This document shows positions 17,142 to 25,265 of a DNA stretch of 64,000 nt, piece after piece. Under the pieces are notes generated by a model, which was not told the DNA's origin, ran no database searches, and worked only from the letters and a program-made list of their open reading frames with translations. Location: positions 1-64,000 of the forward strand of contig JAQCQR010000004.1 in NCBI GenBank assembly GCA_027687465.1, written 5' to 3'. The translations under genes were made by a program, and so were the position numbers. The first letter of the stretch is position 1. Each line of letters starts with the position of its first letter. The stretch comes from Coriobacteriaceae bacterium AF08-21 (GTDB lineage: Bacteria > Actinomycetota > Coriobacteriia > Coriobacteriales > Coriobacteriaceae).

Positions 17142-19088
17142 ATGAGTAAAACTCATCCCGTCAACGCGCTCAAGAAGCTTGGCATAGGCCTTGCATTTGG
17201 AGCTGCAACCATCATGTCCATGCCGACGTCTGCGCTCGCCTGCACGCAGATGTACATGGGCAACAAGCTGACGGCCGACGGTGACACGTACTATGGCCGC
17301 GCCGAGGACTTCGATAAGCGCTACCTCAAGCACTTTGGCATTGAGCCTTCTCACGGCCCGGGGCATACGTACGGCTCGGACGAGTCCGCATTCATGTATA
17401 CCTCGACCAAGACCACGTATCGCTACACCTATGTACGCGACCATCCCTCCCAGTGGCACGGGCGCTATGATGCCTACTCTGAGGCAGGCGTCAATGAGAA
17501 GGGCGTGTCCTGCTCCGCAACGCTGACCACCGGCATGAATGCTGATGCTGAGGCAGCAGACCCCCTGACCAAAACCGGTATTGGCGAGTACAGCTACGGC
17601 AGCGTTATCTTAGGTGAAAGCGCCAATGCACGTGAGGGCGTCGAGCTCCTCGGCAAGATCATCGACGAGCAGGGCGCCTGCGGCAACGATCAGATTATCA
17701 TCGCCGACAGCAACGAGACTTGGCTGTTTGCCGCACTTTCCGGCCACCAGTGGATCGCCATGAGGCTCACTGACGATATCGCCTCGCTCAACCCCAACAT
17801 CGGCAACCTCAACTACAAGGTTGACCTCACCGACACCGCGAACTGTCTCCACTCTGCGACCATCGAGTCCATGCCTAAGGAGAATGGCTTCGCCAAGTAC
17901 TTCGATGACGGTCAATTTGACGTTGCCCAGACCTACGGCGAGGCAATTAGCGAAAAGGCCATGCATTCTTGGGCCCGTTATGTCCAGGGTCGCGCCTACT
18001 TCGGTGTGCCGCTCACCGAGGGCACCGACTACGAGATCGTCAAGGACGAGCGCGAAGATGCTCGTGCCACGACCGGCGCCCTGGTTAGCAAGGCGCAGCC
18101 GCTGTTCTTCCAGCCCGGCAAGTCCGACTGGAACACCTTTGAGATGATCCGCGCGTTTGGCAACCGCGGCGAGAAGGTCCCGGGCCTCAACGCCAACACC
18201 GACGGCGCCTACGCCATTGGTACCGAGACCAACACCGAGGTCAATCTCTTCCAGATCCGTCAGGGCATGGACCCCGAGATCGCGACCATCCAGTGGGAGA
18301 TGCTCTCCCGCGCCGCCTACTCCGTCGCCATCCCCTACTACTCCGCACTGCTCACCGAGGTTAGCCCGTACTACAGCGACCAGACCGTCTCCTTCGATCA
18401 CTGCGAAGAGGAGGACATCGTGAACAACGAGGAGCCCGAGAACTCCATCAACTATGTCCTCATGGACATCAGCTCCCTGTGCTTCGAGCACCGTGAGCAG
18501 CTCGGCACCGGCGTTCGCGCCTACCTCGACGCTCTCCAGAACGAGCTCATCGAGCAGAACCTCGAGGTCGACAAGGCCATGCTCGCCGAGACCACCACTG
18601 AGGGCCGCACCGCCCTGGCCAACAAGGCCGGCAACGCTGCCACCAAGAACACCTATGTCAAGTGCAAGGCCCTGCTTCAGGAGATGCGCGCTTATCTGAA
18701 GGCTGAGGACTTCAGCAAGCCCTTCACCCCGAGCGACCTGAACACCGAGACCAACGGCCTCAAGGTGTCCATCACTTACGCCAAGGATGCTCTTGCCACC
18801 GATCCGGTCACCCCGGATCAGCCCGGCACCCCCGAGCAGCCCGGCACCCCCGAGCAGCCCGGCACCCCCGAGCAGCCCGCTAAGCCCGAGCAGCCCACCA
18901 CCAAGCCCGAGAAGCCTGGCAAGTCGGACACCACGACCACAGTAACCACCAACAAAACGAACACCAAGGGCGGCCTGCCCACCACTGGCGATCGTTTTGA
19001 TGGCCGTATGGTGGCTGCATTCGCCATCGCTGGCGTTGCCGTCATCTCCGCCGGTGGTTACTTCCTCTACCGTCGCAACAAGGAGTAA
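17142..19088 (+). CDS. Sortase-anchored C69 family dipeptidase
   Basis: A 648-residue secreted protein. The signal peptide (residues 1-33) ends SALA before Cys34, which is also the expected N-terminal nucleophile of C69 (PepD-type, Ntn-hydrolase) peptidases: CTQMYMGNKLTADGDTYYGRAED. Further C69 segments are GVNEKGVSCSATLT, YGSVILGESANAREGVELL and IIIADSNETWLFAALSGHQW. After about residue 545 comes a Pro-Glu-Gln-Pro-Gly linker with three exact 18-bp repeats, then LPTTG, a membrane span and RRNKE, a sortase signal. It probably trims peptides at the cell wall. GGGAGG precedes the ATG. Confidence 0.92.
   Translation: MSKTHPVNALKKLGIGLAFGAATIMSMPTSALACTQMYMGNKLTADGDTYYGRAEDFDKRYLKHFGIEPSHGPGHTYGSDESAFMYTSTKTTYRYTYVRDHPSQWHGRYDAYSEAGVNEKGVSCSATLTTGMNADAEAADPLTKTGIGEYSYGSVILGESANAREGVELLGKIIDEQGACGNDQIIIADSNETWLFAALSGHQWIAMRLTDDIASLNPNIGNLNYKVDLTDTANCLHSATIESMPKENGFAKYFDDGQFDVAQTYGEAISEKAMHSWARYVQGRAYFGVPLTEGTDYEIVKDEREDARATTGALVSKAQPLFFQPGKSDWNTFEMIRAFGNRGEKVPGLNANTDGAYAIGTETNTEVNLFQIRQGMDPEIATIQWEMLSRAAYSVAIPYYSALLTEVSPYYSDQTVSFDHCEEEDIVNNEEPENSINYVLMDISSLCFEHREQLGTGVRAYLDALQNELIEQNLEVDKAMLAETTTEGRTALANKAGNAATKNTYVKCKALLQEMRAYLKAEDFSKPFTPSDLNTETNGLKVSITYAKDALATDPVTPDQPGTPEQPGTPEQPGTPEQPAKPEQPTTKPEKPGKSDTTTTVTTNKTNTKGGLPTTGDRFDGRMVAAFAIAGVAVISAGGYFLYRRNKE
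18819..18872 (+). repeat. Three perfect 18-bp tandem repeats
   Basis: CAGCCCGGCACCCCCGAG is repeated exactly three times, encoding the QPGTPE wall-spanning linker, with a fourth diverged unit after it. Copy number could vary by slippage. Confidence 0.9.
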
Positions 19089-19097
19089 CGTCCTAGC

Positions 19098-19146
19098 TGA
19101 GCGGGCAAGGCGGCAATGTCAGCCTCGCCCGCTTAGCCCGCTCTTT
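19098..19146 (+). terminator. Terminator of the C69 peptidase gene
   Basis: TGAGCGGGCAAGGC and GCCTCGCCCGCTTA form the stem; GCCCGCTCTTTT follows. It lies about 10 nt after the stop codon. Confidence 0.75.
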
Positions 19147-19151
19147 TGACC

Positions 19152-19190
19152 GGCGGGAAACCCGCCCGAAATCTTTTTAAAAAAGATTTC
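19152..19190. terminator. Second hairpin plus 23-bp AT palindrome
   Basis: GGCGGG-AAA-CCCGCC (19152-19166) is followed by a perfect 23-bp inverted repeat, GAAATCTTTTT with its mirror around a central A (19168-19190). The first part plus CTTTTT reads as a back-up terminator; the AT palindrome just upstream of the trp-leader promoter could also bind a regulator. Confidence 0.5.
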
Positions 19191-19211
19191 CCCGCACACA
19201 CTTCGCTGTGC

Positions 19212-19217
19212 TATAGT
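19212..19217 (+). promoter_or_regulatory. Candidate -10 box of the ECF transporter leader
   Basis: TATAGT lies 59 bp before the leader peptide start. The -35 region is not clear. Confidence 0.4.
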
Positions 19218-19275
19218 GCAGCGAAACAGCAACTAGGTGCGACCGCGCCACGGCATCACGAAAGGAGCCACCAAC

Positions 19276-19344
19276 ATGAAGAACACGATGAACTCTCTCA
19301 ACAACTGGTGGTGGCGTGATGCGAATACGATCGGTCGACAGTGA
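19276..19344 (+). CDS. Tryptophan-rich leader peptide of the ECF operon
   Basis: The ATG at 19276 follows AAAGGAG (19261-19267) and opens a 22-codon frame ending TGA at 19344. It begins MKNTMNSLNN, then has three consecutive TGG codons (19306-19314), then RDANTIGRQ. A run of Trp codons in a short well-translated frame ahead of an intrinsic terminator is the classic sign of ribosome-mediated attenuation by charged tRNA-Trp. Confidence 0.88.
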   Translation: MKNTMNSLNNWWWRDANTIGRQ

Positions 19345-19411
19345 GTCCCTCACGCCTGTTTTTGAGCTCTAGGTGATTGGAAGGCCTCCGGTTTCGACCG
19401 GGGGCCTTTTT
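19313..19411 (+). promoter_or_regulatory. Tryptophan attenuator
   Basis: GGCGTGA directly after the Trp codons (19313-19319) can pair with TCACGCC (19350-19356). The terminator stem AAGGCCTCCGG (19381-19391) with CCGGGGGCCTT (19398-19408) is followed by TTT. A ribosome stalled at the Trp codons would cover the first segment. The competing antiterminator is less clear; TCAC...CT at 19350-19357 could pair with AGGTGA at 19371-19376. When tryptophan is scarce the transporter genes should be read through. Confidence 0.75.
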
Positions 19412-19443
19412 CTATCTCGAGCCCGATCGCATTCGCATCACGC
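19314..19443 (+). repeat. 21-nt long-range inverted repeat enclosing the attenuator
   Basis: The 21 nt at 19314-19334 (GCGTGATGCGAAT..., inside the leader frame just after the Trp codons) are complementary at 20 of 21 positions to 19423-19443, which lies beyond the terminator. The pairing would enclose the whole attenuator in an 88-nt loop and can only form in read-through transcripts. Confidence 0.8.
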
Positions 19444-19488
19444 GCCTCCGCTTTTCTCTTGCACTCCCCTTCCGAAAGGATTTTCACC

Positions 19489-20061
19489 ATGTCTCAGAAC
19501 ACCACCGCCACCCAGCCCCGCACCGTCCAGACCGCCGACCGCGGCAAACTCGATGTCCGCGCCCTCGTCCTGCTCGCCATCCTGCTCGCCGCCGGCTTCA
19601 TCCTCAACTTCACCGTCGGCAAGGCAATCTCGGGCATCTCGGGCGGCATGATCAGCCCCGAGTTCATCATCTCGGCCTTCTGCCTCACCATCCTGGTCGT
19701 TCGCCCTAACATCGGTCAGGCGCTCGTCATCGGCCTTATCTCGGCTGCCGTGATCCAGATCACCACCACCTCGCCGTTTGTCGATTTTGCCGCCGAGGGC
19801 ATCGCCGCCATGCTCATGGCCGTCATTGTCAACGTTGCTGCCAAGGGCTGCCAGGTTAAGCCTGCCGTCGCCATCGTCGCGACGTTCGTGACCACCTTTG
19901 TCTCGGGCGTCATCTTCATGGTCATCAAGATGGCCATGCTCGGCGTGGTGGGCGAGCTCGCCGCCGCCATGCTGCCCGTCGTCGCCATGACCGCCGTCTT
20001 TAACGCCATTCTGGTCGGCGCCCTCTACTTGCCCATCCAGAAGGCCCTGAAGCTCAACTAA
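19489..20061 (+). CDS. trpP: ECF transporter S component, TrpP-like (predicted tryptophan)
   Basis: A 190-residue membrane protein with about six hydrophobic helices. The segment RPNIGQALVIGLISAAVIQITTTSP resembles the RVQNVLVIG...ISALTTAFP region of B. subtilis TrpP as I recall it, and the helix order and length fit S components. It would bind tryptophan and dock on the EcfA-EcfT module encoded next. GAAAGGA precedes the ATG. The upstream Trp-Trp-Trp attenuator independently supports the substrate. The soluble N-terminus of about 25 residues is longer than usual. Confidence 0.78.
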   Translation: MSQNTTATQPRTVQTADRGKLDVRALVLLAILLAAGFILNFTVGKAISGISGGMISPEFIISAFCLTILVVRPNIGQALVIGLISAAVIQITTTSPFVDFAAEGIAAMLMAVIVNVAAKGCQVKPAVAIVATFVTTFVSGVIFMVIKMAMLGVVGELAAAMLPVVAMTAVFNAILVGALYLPIQKALKLN

Positions 20062-20107
20062 CCCACAGTGTCCCATCGGTAAAGACTGTCCCAAACAACT
20101 AGCTCTT

Positions 20108-20147
20108 GGGGACGTTCTTAAACGACTAGTCATTAAAGAACGTCCCC
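20108..20147. repeat. REP-like hairpin between S component and ATPase genes
   Basis: GGGGACGTTCTT and AAGAACGTCCCC form 12-bp perfect arms around a 16-nt loop. A related TGTCCCATCGGTAAAGACTGTCCC stretch precedes it at about 20069-20095. It may be a REP element inserted within the operon and could reduce transcription into the ATPase gene. (The preceding motif is described in parts: GTGTCCC and CTGTCCC.). Confidence 0.55.
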
Positions 20148-20167
20148 GATGACTATGAAAGGTATCC

Positions 20168-21919
20168 ATGGAAACGATCATCAACGTCGACGATGTCTCG
20201 TTCTCCTATGGCACGCAGACCGAGCAGGCGCTCAGCCACATCTCACTCAGCGTGAACAAGGGAGATTTCATCGGCATTATCGGGCCCTCGGGCGCCGGCA
20301 AGTCCACGCTTGCCGCCTGCCTGTCGGGCGCCGTGCCCCACCACTACACCGGCACGTTCTTTGGGTCCGTCATGGTTGACGGCCACGACACCTGCGAGGT
20401 CTCGTTGACCGACGTGTCGCAAATCGTCGGCAGCGTGCTGCAGGATATCGACACGCAGATGGTCGCCTCGGTCGTCGAGGACGAGATGCTCTTTGGCCTC
20501 GAGAACTTTGGCGTTCCCCACGACCAGATCGAGCGGCGCGTGAGTGAAACGCTCGAGACCGTCGGCATCAGCGACCTGCGTGACCGCGAGATCGCCACCC
20601 TCTCGGGCGGACAGAAGCAAAAGGTGGCCATCGCTGCCATCCTCGCCATGCGTCCGCGCGTCTTGGTTCTCGACGAGCCCACCGCGGCACTCGACCCCGC
20701 CAGCTCCACGTTGGTCTTCGAGACGCTGCGTGAGGCAAACCGCGCGCTTGGAATCACCATCGTCGTCGTTGAGCAAAAGGTCGCCCTACTCTCGGAGTAC
20801 TGCAACCGCGTGCTCGTGCTCAACCATGGCGAAATCGCGCTGCAGGGCGAGCCACACGAGGTCTTCGCGCATACCGACGAGCTCCGTGCCATCGGCGTCG
20901 ACTGCCCTCGCGTCACGCGTATCTTCAATAGCCTCGAGGCCGATGGCCTGGTAAGCGGTACCCCTTGCTTGGATGTCGATGAGGCCGAGCGCCTGATTTC
21001 GGGCATTGTCGACCCCGCACACGCGGCCAGCGAAGCCCAGGCGCCCGCCGGCTCCCCGCATGCACCGTCGTTGCGCCCGCACGCCAAGGACGCCGAGCCC
21101 GTGCTCACCTTCGATCACGTTGAGTTTGCCTATCCCAATGGCGGCGCCGCCGTACACGACCTCAACCTGACCCTCTATCCCGGCGAGCTCGTGGGCATCG
21201 TCGGCCAGAACGGTGCCGGCAAGACCACGCTCACCAAGCTGCTCACAGGCCTGCTTAAGCCCGCCTCGGGCAGCGTGCGCGTTACGGGGCTGGACACCGC
21301 AGCCGTTCCCACGAGCCGCATCGCCCGCGAAGTCGCAACCCTCTTCCAAAACCCCGACCGCCAGATCTGCAAGGATACCGTACTCGACGAGGTCGCTTTT
21401 GGCCTGGAGCTTGCCGGCATCGACCGTGCCGAGGCTCTGCGTCGCGCTCGACTCGTTATCGACCGCTTTGGCCTGCCTGCCGATGAGGCACCTTTCTCGC
21501 TTTCGCGCGGCCAGCGACAAATGGTGGCGCTTGCCTCCGTCGTAGTTGTTGAGCCCAAGATCGTCGTGCTCGACGAGCCCACGAGCGGCCTTGATTACCG
21601 CGAGTGCATGACCGTCATGGAAACGGTGCGCACCATGGCCGAGCGCGGCTGCGCCGTGATTATGGTCTGTCACGACATGGAAGTCGTTTCCGACTTTGCC
21701 GAGCGTATCGTAGTAATGGCCGACGGTCGTATCCTCGACCGCGGCCGCACGCACGAGCTATTCTCGAACATCGAGCTCATGCAGCAAGCCTACGTTGAGC
21801 CACCTCAGGTCATAGAGCTTTCTCATCGTCTGGCATCCTCCGTCTCTCCCGTCTTTGCACAGGTGAGCGAGGTCACCGATATCGTTCGCATTACCGAGGA
21901 GATGGTCCACCGTGGTTAA
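20168..21919 (+). CDS. ECF transporter duplicated ATPase (fused EcfA1-EcfA2)
   Basis: A 583-residue protein with two ABC ATPase domains in one chain. Domain 1 (about 1-270) has GPSGAGKST, LSGGQKQKVAIA and VLVLDEPTAALDP. Domain 2 (about 310-560) has GQNGAGKTT, the signature variant LSRGQRQMVALA and IVVLDEPTSGLD. An Ala-Pro-rich linker joins them. It powers the group of TrpP-like and T components. GTG of the T component overlaps its stop by 8 bp. In many species the two ATPases are separate genes. Confidence 0.93.
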   Translation: METIINVDDVSFSYGTQTEQALSHISLSVNKGDFIGIIGPSGAGKSTLAACLSGAVPHHYTGTFFGSVMVDGHDTCEVSLTDVSQIVGSVLQDIDTQMVASVVEDEMLFGLENFGVPHDQIERRVSETLETVGISDLRDREIATLSGGQKQKVAIAAILAMRPRVLVLDEPTAALDPASSTLVFETLREANRALGITIVVVEQKVALLSEYCNRVLVLNHGEIALQGEPHEVFAHTDELRAIGVDCPRVTRIFNSLEADGLVSGTPCLDVDEAERLISGIVDPAHAASEAQAPAGSPHAPSLRPHAKDAEPVLTFDHVEFAYPNGGAAVHDLNLTLYPGELVGIVGQNGAGKTTLTKLLTGLLKPASGSVRVTGLDTAAVPTSRIAREVATLFQNPDRQICKDTVLDEVAFGLELAGIDRAEALRRARLVIDRFGLPADEAPFSLSRGQRQMVALASVVVVEPKIVVLDEPTSGLDYRECMTVMETVRTMAERGCAVIMVCHDMEVVSDFAERIVVMADGRILDRGRTHELFSNIELMQQAYVEPPQVIELSHRLASSVSPVFAQVSEVTDIVRITEEMVHRG

Positions 21920-22658
21920 CGTCATCGACTATATGCCGGGCGACACACTGCTGCACCGCTTGAACCCGGTCGTCAAACTGGGCCTTGCCGCCGCCATCAT
22001 CATCGGCATCTTCCTGTCCGACACCTACGTGGCGCTGTTGGGCTTTTTGGCACTCACCCTCGCACTGGGCGCCTATGCCGGTGTCGTCGACCGTCTGCTC
22101 TCGCTACTCAAGCTGCTGATTCCGCTCGCACTTATCATGCTGGTGCTTCAGCTGGCCTTTATGCGCGACGGCAACATAGTGTGGGGCTTTATCACCGACA
22201 CGGGCCTCATTACCGGATCGAAGGCCTGCCTACGCCTGTTGGGCGTGGCGCTGCCACTCATCCTCATGCTTATGGTGACCAAGCTCAACGACCTCGCCAA
22301 CGCCTGCGTCGAGGTGCTGCACGTGCCGTATCGCTATGCCTTCACCTTTACCACGGCGCTACGCTTTGTGCCGGTGTTTGGTCAGGAGATGAACGCCATC
22401 ATGGAAGCGCAGACCGCACGCGGCGTCGAGTACGACACCAAGAACCCCATCAAGAAGCTTAAGCTCATGCTGCCACTGTGCGTGCCACTGCTCATCTCGA
22501 GCGTGGGCAAGACCGATGCCACAGCCTTGGCGGCAGAACAGCGCGGCTTCTATCTGCGTACACGCGCCAGCTCGTACAAGCGCTACCCCATCAAGGGCCT
22601 GGACATCGCCGTGCTCATCGTCAGCATCGCCCTCATCGCCATCGGCTTCCTGTTCTAG
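21912..22658 (+). CDS. ECF transporter transmembrane T component
   Basis: A 248-residue CbiQ/EcfT family protein. The N-terminus (YMPGDTLLHRLNPVVKLGLA) is typical. Two Ala-Arg-Gly-type coupling motifs appear as AQTARGVEYD and AEQRGFYLR in the cytoplasmic helices; in the second the Arg-Gly pair is kept. Four to five membrane spans. It starts at GTG 21912, overlapping the ATPase gene, with GAGGAGATGG upstream. It couples ATP hydrolysis to S-component toppling. Confidence 0.92.
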   Translation: MVNVIDYMPGDTLLHRLNPVVKLGLAAAIIIGIFLSDTYVALLGFLALTLALGAYAGVVDRLLSLLKLLIPLALIMLVLQLAFMRDGNIVWGFITDTGLITGSKACLRLLGVALPLILMLMVTKLNDLANACVEVLHVPYRYAFTFTTALRFVPVFGQEMNAIMEAQTARGVEYDTKNPIKKLKLMLPLCVPLLISSVGKTDATALAAEQRGFYLRTRASSYKRYPIKGLDIAVLIVSIALIAIGFLF

Positions 22659-22687
22659 TTCGCCACCGGCAGCAACCGCCCAACGCA

Positions 22688-22724
22688 AAAGGCCTCGGCT
22701 CGCACCAAACGAGCCGAGGCCTTT
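22688..22724 (+). terminator. Terminator of the ECF operon
   Basis: AAAGGCCTCGGCTCG pairs perfectly with CGAGCCGAGGCCTTT around a 7-nt loop, 30 nt after the T-component stop. The symmetric A and T runs allow use from both sides. Confidence 0.88.
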
Positions 22725-22756
22725 ACTGTTTCACCAGATAAAACCTACCAAAATTA

Positions 22757-22777
22757 ACCTGTCCCTTTTTGACAGGT
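22757..22777. repeat. REP-like GGGACAGGTT unit
   Basis: ACCTGTC-CCTTTTT-GACAGGT forms a small hairpin. It carries the same AACCTGTCCC motif as the elements near 36010, 37220, 54930 and 55665. Confidence 0.55.
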
Positions 22778-22783
22778 CGGAAG

Positions 22784-23530
22784 CTAGAGGCGGTAGGGGG
22801 CGCCGCTGCGGATGATGGATTCGCGCACCAAGACATCCATGGCATCGAGGGTGATCTCGGGCATCTCTCGATACTTCTGCAGCACCGATAGCTCGGTGCA
22901 GGCCAGAATGACACGGTCGCAGCCGCTACGGGCGAACTCCCACATCACGCGGTCGAACTTATCCATATCGGGCTCACGTCCGGCCTTCACATCATCGTAG
23001 ATAAGCGACATCACATCGTTCTGACGTTTCTCGCTGGGATAGACGACCTCAACACCCGCAGCCTCGCATTCGCGGCCGTAGACGCCCGCGCCCACGGTTC
23101 CGTCGGTGCCCATAATGCCAATCTTGTGCACCGGCTCGGCCGGCATACTCAGGTTGGGGTCGAACTCGCACTCCCCCATCACCGCACCCGCAAGGGCATA
23201 GCGCACCGACTCACGCGGCATGTGGATAATCGGCACCTTCGTAAACGACTGGATCTGGTCGTAGAAGTAGTGCGACGTGTTGCAGGGAATGGCAATGTGC
23301 GCACAGCCCAGCGACTCGAGTGCCTGGGCACACTCTTTCATGGTCGCCAGCAGCTTGGCATGCTCGCCGGTCTTAATGGCAAGCGTGCGGTCGGGCATGG
23401 TCGACTTGGAGAGCACCACCATGTCGATATGTTCCTGATCGCAGGCAGCAGCCGTATGGCGCACCACCTGGTCGTAGTAATACGACGTGGCCTCGGCGCC
23501 CATGCCGCCGATAACTCCCAGCTTTTCCAT
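22784..23530 (-). CDS. Aspartate/glutamate racemase family protein
   Basis: A 248-residue Asp/Glu/hydantoin racemase. It starts LGVIGGMGAEATSYYYD and has both catalytic cysteines, in IPCNTSHYF and LACTELSVL, as needed for the PLP-independent two-base mechanism. The ATG at 23530 follows AAGGAGG; the longer reading from 23614 adds unlike residues. Neighbouring a D-aspartate ligase-like gene, it most likely makes D-aspartate from L-aspartate for peptidoglycan cross-bridges (inference from the known E. faecium gene pairing). Confidence 0.85.
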   Translation of the reverse strand: MEKLGVIGGMGAEATSYYYDQVVRHTAAACDQEHIDMVVLSKSTMPDRTLAIKTGEHAKLLATMKECAQALESLGCAHIAIPCNTSHYFYDQIQSFTKVPIIHMPRESVRYALAGAVMGECEFDPNLSMPAEPVHKIGIMGTDGTVGAGVYGRECEAAGVEVVYPSEKRQNDVMSLIYDDVKAGREPDMDKFDRVMWEFARSGCDRVILACTELSVLQKYREMPEITLDAMDVLVRESIIRSGAPYRL

Positions 23531-23614
23531 CGCCGCCTCCTTGGTGACGCTTGCGCAATTGCGCGTATCATACCCGCGCCCGCCCGATGTAAACCGGACG
23601 GGCGCCGCACTCAT

Positions 23615-24871
23615 CTACTTGTAATACGTCTTGAACAGCTTAAAGTGGCGCAGCTTGGTGTGCCACATGCGCAGCCAGCGGTTAAAGACAAAGTCGCCCT
23701 TCATAAACGAAGGGTCGGCGCCCTTGCCTTCCTTGTCCAGGCGATGCACCTTAGCGCGCAGCTCGGGATCCTTGACGTACTTGTCGACGACCCCCATGGG
23801 AACGACCATCCACAGCGCCTCGTCCTGCGCCGTCACAAACTCCGGCTCAAACGGGCGGTTGAACACATACTCGTCCACCACATACTTGGCAACGTTAAAG
23901 CCGCTGTTAGTGACGTAGTAGTTGCTGCGACCTTGGCGCGTGTTGAAATCGAAGAACTTAAACGAGCCGTCGCGCTCGTCGTACTTAACGTCAAAGTTGG
24001 AATAGCCCACAAAGTGAAGGTCCTCGAGCAACTTGCGCACGCCGCCCATGAGCTCGTCATTGGGCTCGGTGATGATACAGGCGTGGTTGCCGACACCGTG
24101 AGGCTGATGCTCCTCGAGCAGCACGTGACCCAGGCACATCATGCGCACCTTGCCGTTGCGGTCGGAATAACTGGTGAGCACGCGCATGTACTCGTCATTG
24201 CCGGGCACGCGATCCTGCAAGATCAGGTCGTCGGTGTAGCCGCTGGCATACGAGTCACGAATGACCTGTTCCAGCTCGGCACGGTCGGCAATCTCATAGG
24301 CCTTTTTCTGGCCCTCGAACTCGTGCTGCCACCACATGATGCCGTCAGAAGGCTTCAGAATCATCGGGTAGGGAAAATCGATCTGGTCGAGCACTTCGGC
24401 AGGCGCCTCGCCTTGGGCGTTCAGCATCGCCATGGTGAAGGTAAAGGTATGCGGATAGGGCACGCCATGCTTCTCGCACAGCTCGTAGAAGATCTCCTTC
24501 TTCTGACACTGCTCAAGCATGCTATAGGGAGCGTAAGGCGCGACGATGTTATCCGCCAACTCATGGGCATCCTTGGCCTGAGCCACGAGGGCAACATAGT
24601 TATCGCCACAGCCCACAAGGACAATCGTCTTATCGGCATGCGCTTGGGCAATGCCGTTGACGGTCCTGAGCATCACGGGCATGGTATCGATATCCACGTT
24701 GGGCGTATAGTCGATAATCTGGCTGCGGTACGCGGGACCCGTCTGATACTTGCCAAAGACCAGACTCTTGACCTGGTACTCTTCGTAGAAGGCGCGCGCC
24801 ACCGAATAGGCGTTGATGTCGCCTCCGAGCAGCACGGGAATGAACTCGCGCTCTGTAAACTGCAATGCCAT
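23615..24871 (-). CDS. ATP-grasp enzyme, D-aspartate ligase-like
   Basis: A 418-residue ATP-grasp protein. The ATP-binding segments PYPMILKPSDGIMWW, DDLILQDRVPGNDEYMR and the metal-binding FDVKYDERDGSFKFFDFNTRQGRSNYYV are visible. The C-terminal part resembles the D-aspartate ligase group (AslFm), which joins D-Asp to the stem-peptide Lys or Orn of the peptidoglycan precursor using ATP. It stands 84 bp before the racemase on the same strand. Other ATP-grasp carboxylate-amine ligases are possible. Confidence 0.72.
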   Translation of the reverse strand: MALQFTEREFIPVLLGGDINAYSVARAFYEEYQVKSLVFGKYQTGPAYRSQIIDYTPNVDIDTMPVMLRTVNGIAQAHADKTIVLVGCGDNYVALVAQAKDAHELADNIVAPYAPYSMLEQCQKKEIFYELCEKHGVPYPHTFTFTMAMLNAQGEAPAEVLDQIDFPYPMILKPSDGIMWWQHEFEGQKKAYEIADRAELEQVIRDSYASGYTDDLILQDRVPGNDEYMRVLTSYSDRNGKVRMMCLGHVLLEEHQPHGVGNHACIITEPNDELMGGVRKLLEDLHFVGYSNFDVKYDERDGSFKFFDFNTRQGRSNYYVTNSGFNVAKYVVDEYVFNRPFEPEFVTAQDEALWMVVPMGVVDKYVKDPELRAKVHRLDKEGKGADPSFMKGDFVFNRWLRMWHTKLRHFKLFKTYYK

Positions 24872-25265
24872 GGAAACTTCCTATCATGAACTGCCCACAC
24901 AACGGGCGGTCTTTGCGCAACTGATTTATTCTAGCGTGCCAAGCCGCCGGCGCCCAAAGCTCCACCGTATCTATGGCAATCGACGTGATCGTCCAGCATA
25001 AAGCCGCACTCACCGCGATGGGGCCTTGTAGCCGCAAACCCCCTGTTGAGATAGCTTTCACGACCGAAAGCCCGTCCGCAAACAGGCCCCCGTAACGTTA
25101 AAGTTGAACTCTATGGTTTCTCAACAATTCATCATAACTGCAGGTCAAAGCCAAAGCCTCAAGTTCAACTTGACCCTTTGGAACCTTTAAGGTTCAAGTT
25201 GAGGTCGAAAGCAGTAGTAGAATACCGTTCGAACCATAACCTACGATTGATTGCAGAGGGACTGG
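24872..25265. promoter_or_regulatory. Divergent regulatory region with GTTCAACTT-type repeats
   Basis: No gene seen. The right half holds AAAGTTGAACT (25098-25108), CCTCAAGTTCAACTTGACC (25157-25175), the perfect palindrome GAACCTTTAAGGTTC (25181-25195) and GGTTCAAGTTGAGG (25191-25204). These overlapping dyads lie 60-165 bp before the peptidoglycan hydrolase gene and look like operator sites; the regulator is unknown. Confidence 0.45.

Noticed and set aside
23126..24889. A 587-codon open frame on the plus strand
   Set aside because: Antisense shadow crossing the racemase and ligase genes, both of which are well supported on the minus strand.
25157..25175. CCTCAAGTTCAACTTGACC as a SoxR box
   Set aside because: It has one extra central base and a mismatched right end compared with the SoxR site, and no SoxR-type gene is nearby; kept only as an unassigned dyad.
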